DNA of 64,000 nt from Mangrovibrevibacter kandeliae. Lineage in GTDB: Bacteria > Pseudomonadota > Alphaproteobacteria > Rhizobiales > Rhizobiaceae. Shown here piece after piece: positions 59,516-64,000 of this stretch (positions are counted from its first letter, which is position 1; each line of letters begins with the position of its first letter). The stretch is taken from assembly GCF_024519155.1 (NCBI RefSeq), contig NZ_JANIFJ010000007.1, positions 1 to 64,000 on the forward strand. Direction: 5' to 3'. The position numbers were made by a program, and so were the translations under genes. Under the pieces are notes generated by a model, which worked only from the letters and a program-made list of their open reading frames with translations, was not told where the DNA came from and did not search any database.

Positions 59516-60276
59516 GTGATCGACCCGCGCTTCTCCTTCGGCACGGGAAAGATCGGCGACCTCGCGGCCTTCTCCAGCGCTATCATCCTCGGCCTCGTCG
59601 CACTCGGCATTGGCTGGGAGTCGCTGACCCGCCTTTATTCGCCTCAGCCGATCGGCTTCATCGAGTCGATCTGGGTGGCCGTGATCGGGCTGCTCGTGAA
59701 CATCGCGAGCGCCGTCCTCCTGCATCAGGGCGGCCACGATCACACGCATGGCCAGGGCCATGGCCATCCCCATACGCACGGGACCACCCGCACGAGTCCG
59801 TCCACGGCCACGCGCGGCACGCGCATGCCGGCGCCGAGACAGGTTCCGCGCTCCACGGCGACCGGAACCTGCGTGCCGCCTACCTGCACGTTCTGGCTGA
59901 CGCGTTGACATCGGTGCTCGCGATCGTCGGGCTTCTCGCGGGCTGGGTCTACGGCTGGCTCTGGATGGATGCGGCGGTCGGGATCCTCGGGGCGGTGGTG
60001 ATCGCCCGCTGGTCGATCGACCTTCTGCGCGACAGCGGCGCCGTGCTCCTCGACATCGTGCCGAGCGCCGCGATGACGCAGGCCATCCGACGCATCATCG
60101 AGACTGGCGGCGACGAGGTCTGCGACCTGCATCTGTGGCGGGTCGGCCCGGGACACATGGCAGCGGTCGTCTGAGTGGTCTCGCGCGCGAAGTTGGACAG
60201 CCAGACCTACAAGCAGCGTCTCGCGACGATCGCCGGCCTAAGTCACGTAAATGTCGAGGTGATTCCGGCGGCCTGA
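59516..60276 (+). pseudogene. Broken cation diffusion facilitator (DmeF-like Co/Ni efflux) gene
   Basis: The remnant reads DPRFSFGTGKIGDLAAFSSAIILG, then four-helix type sequence and a His-rich loop HDHTHGQGHGHPHTHG. It continues in another frame as DHPHESVHGHARHAHAG and LRAAYLHVLADALTSVLAIVGLLAGW. Three lesions are seen: about 80 N-terminal residues are missing (a TAG lies in frame at 59507), a one-base deletion near 59780 shifts the frame, and TGA at 60172 interrupts GHMAAVV-VVSRAKLDSQ, which continues in frame to a natural end at 60276. The family is firm; function is lost. Confidence 0.85.
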
Positions 60277-60421
60277 CGTCGAGATCCCGGGTGAGTCCCA
60301 CAGGGAACTTGCCGATCCCGCCATCCGCGCGGCAGCAGAGCCCAGACAGGCCGTCGGCGGATCAGGCGCCGTGCTCCGAGCTTTCGTTCGCCGCAGCCCC
60401 ACCTTCGACGCCGCCTGGCGG

Positions 60422-61093
60422 TCAGGCGCCGGCCGGCTTGCCCTTCAGCACATCGACCAGCCCGATGGCATCCGGGCTTGCCCAGGCCGCCGGGCCGTTG
60501 ATCGCGGCACGGGCGCAGCCCTGCGCGTCGACGAGCAGCGAGGTCGGCAGGCCGAGCGCGATGCCGGCGCTCTTCAGCCGGTTGAACGAGCCAAGCGACG
60601 GATCGAGGAGAAGCGGCAGGGCCGAGATGGCGTTGTCGGCATAGAACGCCTTCGGCTTGGTGCCATCGCCGAGGTCGATCGAGATCGGCACGACCTGGAA
60701 GCCGTCGCCGCCCTCCTGGCGCTCCAGCGCGTCGAGCGCCGGCATCTCCTCGCGGCAGGGCACGCACCAGGTCGCCCAGAGGTTGACGAGGAGCGCCTTA
60801 CCCTTGAAGGCGGCGAGGCTCTTCGGCTTGCCGTCCTCGTCGGTGAAGGACAGGTCGGAGACGTCGAGCGGCGCGTCGAGCGGCCGCACCGCCGCGACCT
60901 CGCCGCTGGCGCGCGCGTCGAGCGCCTGCTTCAGCGCGTCGTCCGCCGGGCAGCCGGCGGAGCGGAGCGATTCGTTGCCAGACCGGCTTTCGATCACGTA
61001 TACCCCGACCGCCCCCGCGACGAGACCGGCGAGCACCGCCAGCACCGCGATCGTCCTGAGGCTGAAGCGCGTATCCGCCTGCCGTTCCGCCAT
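60422..61093 (-). CDS. TlpA-type thioredoxin-like protein, membrane-anchored
   Basis: A thiol-disulfide oxidoreductase of 223 residues anchored by a membrane segment (TIAVLAVLAGLVAGAVGVYVI). The AhpC/TSA-like fold carries the active site WCVPC (Cys110, Cys113) in LLVNLWATWCVPCREEMPAL, and GLPTSLLVDAQGCARA with the cis-Pro strand. TlpA-type proteins assist cytochrome c oxidase or c-type cytochrome assembly. The start ATG 61093 is only 23 bases from the divergent argH ATG. Confidence 0.93.
   Translation of the reverse strand: MAERQADTRFSLRTIAVLAVLAGLVAGAVGVYVIESRSGNESLRSAGCPADDALKQALDARASGEVAAVRPLDAPLDVSDLSFTDEDGKPKSLAAFKGKALLVNLWATWCVPCREEMPALDALERQEGGDGFQVVPISIDLGDGTKPKAFYADNAISALPLLLDPSLGSFNRLKSAGIALGLPTSLLVDAQGCARAAINGPAAWASPDAIGLVDVLKGKPAGA
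60975..61004 (+). promoter_or_regulatory. Candidate argH promoter inside tlpA
   Basis: TTGCCA (60975-60980, five of six matches) and TATACC (60999-61004) are separated by 18 bases, within the tlpA coding region on the other strand. It would give argH a leader of about 105 bases antisense to the tlpA start. Confidence 0.45.
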
Positions 61094-61116
61094 AGCTAGA
61101 GACCTTTCGAGCCGAG

Positions 61117-62511
61117 ATGAGCCAGAAGACGAGCAACGAGATGTGGGGCGGACGCTTCGCCTCCGGTCCCGCCGCGATCATGGAGGAGATCAACGCCTCC
61201 ATCGGGTTCGACAAGCGTCTGTATGCCGAAGACATCGACGGATCAAAGGCGCATGCCGAGATGCTGGCCGCGCAGGGCATCATTTCGGCGGACGATGCCG
61301 CCGCGATCGCCGCTGGGCTGGAGCAGGTGCGGGCCGAGATCGCCGAAGGGCGCTTCGAGTTCTCGCGCGCGCTCGAGGACATCCACATGAACGTCGAGTC
61401 CCGCCTCGCCGAGCTGATCGGCGATCCGGCCAAGCGGCTGCACACCGCGCGCTCGCGCAACGACCAGGTGGCGCTCGACTTCCGCCTGCACGTCAAGCGC
61501 GCCTTCGCCGCGCTGGCGGACGGGCTGACCGGCTTCATGCAGGCGCTGCTGGAGCGCGCCGAGGAGCATGCCGACACGATCATGCCGGGCTTCACGCATC
61601 TGCAGAGCGCCCAGCCCGTGACCTTCGGCCACCACTGCCTCGCCTATGTCGAGATGGCGGCGCGCGACCGCTCCCGCTGCCGCGACGCACTGGTGCGTCT
61701 CGATGAATCGCCGCTCGGCGCCGCGGCGCTCGCCGGAACGGGCTTTCCCATCGACCGGCACCGCACGGCCGCCGCGCTCGGCTTCCGCGAGCCGAGCCGC
61801 AATTCGCTCGACGCCGTTTCCGACCGCGACTTCGCGCTGGAATATCTCTCGGTGGCGGCGATCGCGGCGACGCACCTGTCCCGGCTTGCCGAGGAGCTGG
61901 TGATCTGGTCGACGCCGCAGTTCCGCTTCGTGCGGCTGTCGGATGCCTTCTCCACCGGCTCCTCGATCATGCCGCAGAAGCGCAATCCCGACGCGGCCGA
62001 GCTGATGCGTGCCAAGCCGGGCCGCATCAACGGTGCGCTGATCTCGCTGCTGACGGTGATGAAGGGCCTGCCGCTGACCTATTCGAAGGACATGCAGGAG
62101 GACAAGGAGCAGGTCTTCGACGCGATCGATTCGATGACGCTGTCGCTTGCGGCGGCGACCGGCATGGTGCGCGACGTGACCGTCAACGTCGAGGCGATGC
62201 GTGCGGCCGCCGGCAACGGCTTCTCCACCGCGACCGATCTCGCCGACTGGCTGGTGCGCACGCTGAACCTGCCGTTCCGCGAGGCGCATCACGTGACGGG
62301 GCGCGTCGTGGCGCTCGCCGAAAGCGCCGGGGTCGGGCTGGAGGACCTGCCGCTCGACGCGCTGCAGTCGGTGGAGCCGCGCATCACGCCGGCGGTCTAC
62401 GGCGTCCTGTCGGTCGAGGCCTCGGTGCGCAGCCGCACCAGCTTCGGCGGAACGGCGCCCGACAACGTCCGGGCGCAGATCGGCTACTGGCGGGCGCGCC
62501 TCGAGGCGTGA
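61117..62511 (+). CDS. argH: Argininosuccinate lyase
   Basis: Cleaves argininosuccinate to arginine and fumarate, the last step of arginine synthesis. The 464-residue protein begins [24 protein letters not shown], has [48 protein letters not shown], and the catalytic-loop signature [16 protein letters not shown] near residue 281. Its length is usual. Followed by an LptM-like lipoprotein gene and lysA, a frequent order. Confidence 0.97.
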   Translation: MSQKTSNEMWGGRFASGPAAIMEEINASIGFDKRLYAEDIDGSKAHAEMLAAQGIISADDAAAIAAGLEQVRAEIAEGRFEFSRALEDIHMNVESRLAELIGDPAKRLHTARSRNDQVALDFRLHVKRAFAALADGLTGFMQALLERAEEHADTIMPGFTHLQSAQPVTFGHHCLAYVEMAARDRSRCRDALVRLDESPLGAAALAGTGFPIDRHRTAAALGFREPSRNSLDAVSDRDFALEYLSVAAIAATHLSRLAEELVIWSTPQFRFVRLSDAFSTGSSIMPQKRNPDAAELMRAKPGRINGALISLLTVMKGLPLTYSKDMQEDKEQVFDAIDSMTLSLAAATGMVRDVTVNVEAMRAAAGNGFSTATDLADWLVRTLNLPFREAHHVTGRVVALAESAGVGLEDLPLDALQSVEPRITPAVYGVLSVEASVRSRTSFGGTAPDNVRAQIGYWRARLEA

Positions 62512-62577
62512 TTTCCAGAAGCAAAGCAGGTAGAAGAACCGTGAGGCGAGGGGCGTTCGCGTGAGAGGGGCAGGGGC

Positions 62578-62838
62578 ATGATCGAAACAGGCGGCAGGCT
62601 ACTGCTCGGTCTCGTCCTCTTGTCGGGGCTCGCCGGATGCGGGGTCAAGAACGATCCGGTTCCCCCTTCGCTGTCGAGCACGGCGACCGAGGAGCAGAAG
62701 GCGCATCCGGGCCGCAGGCTGTTCGGCACCTATGGCGGCGCGACGGCGCAGTCGGGATCGAGCGTGTCGCCCGCCAATTCCACGCGCAATCCGGACGCGC
62801 CGCAGCGGCCCTTCGTGCTGGACGGGCTCCTGAACTGA
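62578..62838 (+). CDS. LptM-like small lipoprotein
   Basis: An 86-residue lipoprotein with a signal sequence ending LLSGLAGCGVKNDPVPPS; Cys21 is the lipobox cysteine in LAGC. The C-G-x-K-x-P-P motif after it is typical of LptM (YifL), which helps the LPS export complex LptDE mature in E. coli. The rest is polar and probably disordered. The position between argH and lysA is conserved. GAGAGGGGCAGGGGC precedes ATG 62578. Confidence 0.88.
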   Translation: MIETGGRLLLGLVLLSGLAGCGVKNDPVPPSLSSTATEEQKAHPGRRLFGTYGGATAQSGSSVSPANSTRNPDAPQRPFVLDGLLN

Positions 62839-62887
62839 GCCGGCCCGAAGCGCACATCCCGAGAAAGGCCGCCAGCCGGCGAGGTCG

Positions 62888-64000
62888 ATGAATCACTTCC
62901 AGTATCGCGACGGCGAGCTTTTCGCCGAGGATGTCGCCGTGCGGCGGATCGCCGAAAGCGTCGGGACCCCCTTCTACTGCTATTCGACCGCCACGCTGAC
63001 GCGGCACTACCGCGTCTTCGCCGACGCCTTCGCCGATATCGACGCGCTGGTCTGCTATGCCATGAAGGCGAACTCCAACCAGGCCGTGCTGGCGACGCTG
63101 GCCGGGCTCGGCGCGGGCGCCGACGTGGTGTCGGGCGGCGAACTGACACGTGCGATCCGGGCGGGGATCGCGCCGGAGAAGATCATGTTCTCCGGCGTCG
63201 GCAAGACCGCGGAGGAGATCGATCTCGCCCTCGGCCACGACATCTTCTGCTTCAACATCGAGTCGGAGCCTGAGCTCGAGGCAGTGTCGGCCCGGGCGGT
63301 CGCACTCGGGCGGCAGGCGCACGTCTCGGTTCGGATCAACCCGGACGTCGATGCCAGGACGCACGCGAAGATCTCCACCGGCAAGAAGGCCGACAAGTTC
63401 GGCATCGCCTTCGAACGCACCGATGCGGTCTACGAGCGGGCGCAGCAGCTGCCGGGCCTGGTGGTGTCCGGCATCGACATGCATATCGGCAGCCAGATCA
63501 CCGAGCTCGCGCCCTTCGACGAGGCCTTCGCGCGGCTGGCCGAACTCGTGCGCGCGCTGCGCGCCAAGGGCCACGCGATCAGCCATGTGGATGTCGGCGG
63601 CGGGCTCGGCGTGCCCTACCGGCATCGCGAGGCGCCGCCGCCCGAGCCCTTTGCCTATGCCGAGATCGTCAAGCGCCACGTGCGCGACCTCGACTGCAAG
63701 GTGGTCTTCGAGCCCGGCCGGCTGATCGCGGCAAATGCCGGCATCCTCGTCACGCGGGTCGTCTACGTGAAGGAGGCGCAGGCCAAGACCTTCGTCATCG
63801 TCGATGCGGCGATGAACGATCTCGTGCGCCCGACGCTCTACGGCGCCTGGCACGACATCGCGCCGGTGACCGAGCCGTCGCCGGACGCTGCGACGCTCGT
63901 CGCCGACGTCGTCGGTCCGGTCTGCGAGAGCGGCGATTTCCTGGCACAGGAGCGCGCGCTTGACCCCGTCGCTCCCGGCGATCTCCTCTTCGTGTCGACG
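62888..64000 (+). CDS. lysA: Diaminopimelate decarboxylase (cut by window edge)
   Basis: PLP-dependent decarboxylation of meso-diaminopimelate to lysine. The visible 371 residues start MNHFQYRDGELFAEDVAVRR and show the PLP lysine Lys60 in CYAMKANSNQAVL, GADVVSGGELTRAIRAG, HISKF-type KADKFGIAFE, GIDMHIGSQITELAPF, DVGGGLGVPYR and VFEPGRLIAANAG, and CESGDFLAQER with the Cys-Glu of the second active-site half. The C-terminal part lies past the right edge. The start ATG 62888 follows GAGGTCG. Confidence 0.97.
   Translation, partial: MNHFQYRDGELFAEDVAVRRIAESVGTPFYCYSTATLTRHYRVFADAFADIDALVCYAMKANSNQAVLATLAGLGAGADVVSGGELTRAIRAGIAPEKIMFSGVGKTAEEIDLALGHDIFCFNIESEPELEAVSARAVALGRQAHVSVRINPDVDARTHAKISTGKKADKFGIAFERTDAVYERAQQLPGLVVSGIDMHIGSQITELAPFDEAFARLAELVRALRAKGHAISHVDVGGGLGVPYRHREAPPPEPFAYAEIVKRHVRDLDCKVVFEPGRLIAANAGILVTRVVYVKEAQAKTFVIVDAAMNDLVRPTLYGAWHDIAPVTEPSPDAATLVADVVGPVCESGDFLAQERALDPVAPGDLLFVST

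Noticed and set aside
60172-60174. TGA in the cation efflux remnant as a selenocysteine codon
   Set aside because: The position corresponds to a non-catalytic residue, no SECIS-like stem is seen after it, and the gene has two other lesions.

Overview
This is a GC-rich alphaproteobacterial chromosome segment, most likely from the order Hyphomicrobiales; I cannot name the genus. Three things point there. The F0 part of ATP synthase sits in its own five-gene operon (atpI-atpB-atpE-atpF'-atpF) without the F1 genes. There is a direct-repeat GAAC-N7-GAAC LexA-type box. The order polyprenyl synthase / DUF2007 / TrmN6-like methyltransferase / S49 peptidase / glyQ is also typical. Nearly all of the window is chromosomal housekeeping and conserved accessory genes. 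I see no phage, integrase, transposase, CRISPR array or rRNA.

Layout. 1-2.2 kb: the start of a chemoreceptor gene (cut by the window edge) and a FAH-family hydrolase. 2.4-10.1 kb: a tight operon for the GlgE pathway (GlgE, a TreS-maltokinase fusion, GlgB), which turns trehalose into branched alpha-glucan, followed by an orphan glycine-betaine-type binding protein. 11.4-17 kb: a membrane-anchored TPR-like protein, the GTPase Der, a SleB-type wall hydrolase, an ankyrin protein and a DMT exporter. 17-20 kb: the F0 ATP synthase operon. 20-28.8 kb: rnhB, an SPL-like radical SAM gene with a LexA box, a small glycosyltransferase-like protein, moaB-ispE-TPR, the polyprenyl synthase, DUF2007 and TrmN6. 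29-36 kb: S49 peptidase, then a patch of accessory genes (alcohol dehydrogenase, DUF2867, DUF998 and a lower-GC alpha/beta hydrolase) that separates it from glyQ. glyQ itself carries an in-frame copy of a dispersed repeat, and no glyS follows it.

36-49 kb: an EmrAB-type efflux pair, TrhA, stress-type small proteins, a c-heme HAMP-GGDEF-EAL sensor, DUF1003, CreA, a D,D-carboxypeptidase, a CobW GTPase with a histidine-rich loop, TusA, DUF924 and a GNAT-like protein. 49-55.5 kb: tRNA-Leu(CAA) with a good promoter, dsbB, an HNH endonuclease, an AlkA-type glycosylase, GluQ-RS, two transporters, a twin-TM small protein and a PduO-type cobalamin adenosyltransferase. 55.5-60.3 kb: etfB-etfA-3-hydroxybutyryl-CoA dehydrogenase-M20 amidohydrolase, then a decayed cation-efflux pseudogene. 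60.4-64 kb: a TlpA-type thioredoxin divergent from argH, an LptM-like lipoprotein and lysA (cut by the right edge).

The strongest points for follow-up are the repeat inside glyQ, the SOS box before the radical SAM gene, the cytochrome-c-like GGDEF-EAL sensor, the multiply broken DmeF-like gene, the overlapping divergent tlpA/argH start region, and several candidate general-stress (EcfG-type) promoters before osmotic and stress genes. Protein family names rest on recognised motifs and overall resemblance; no database search was run.
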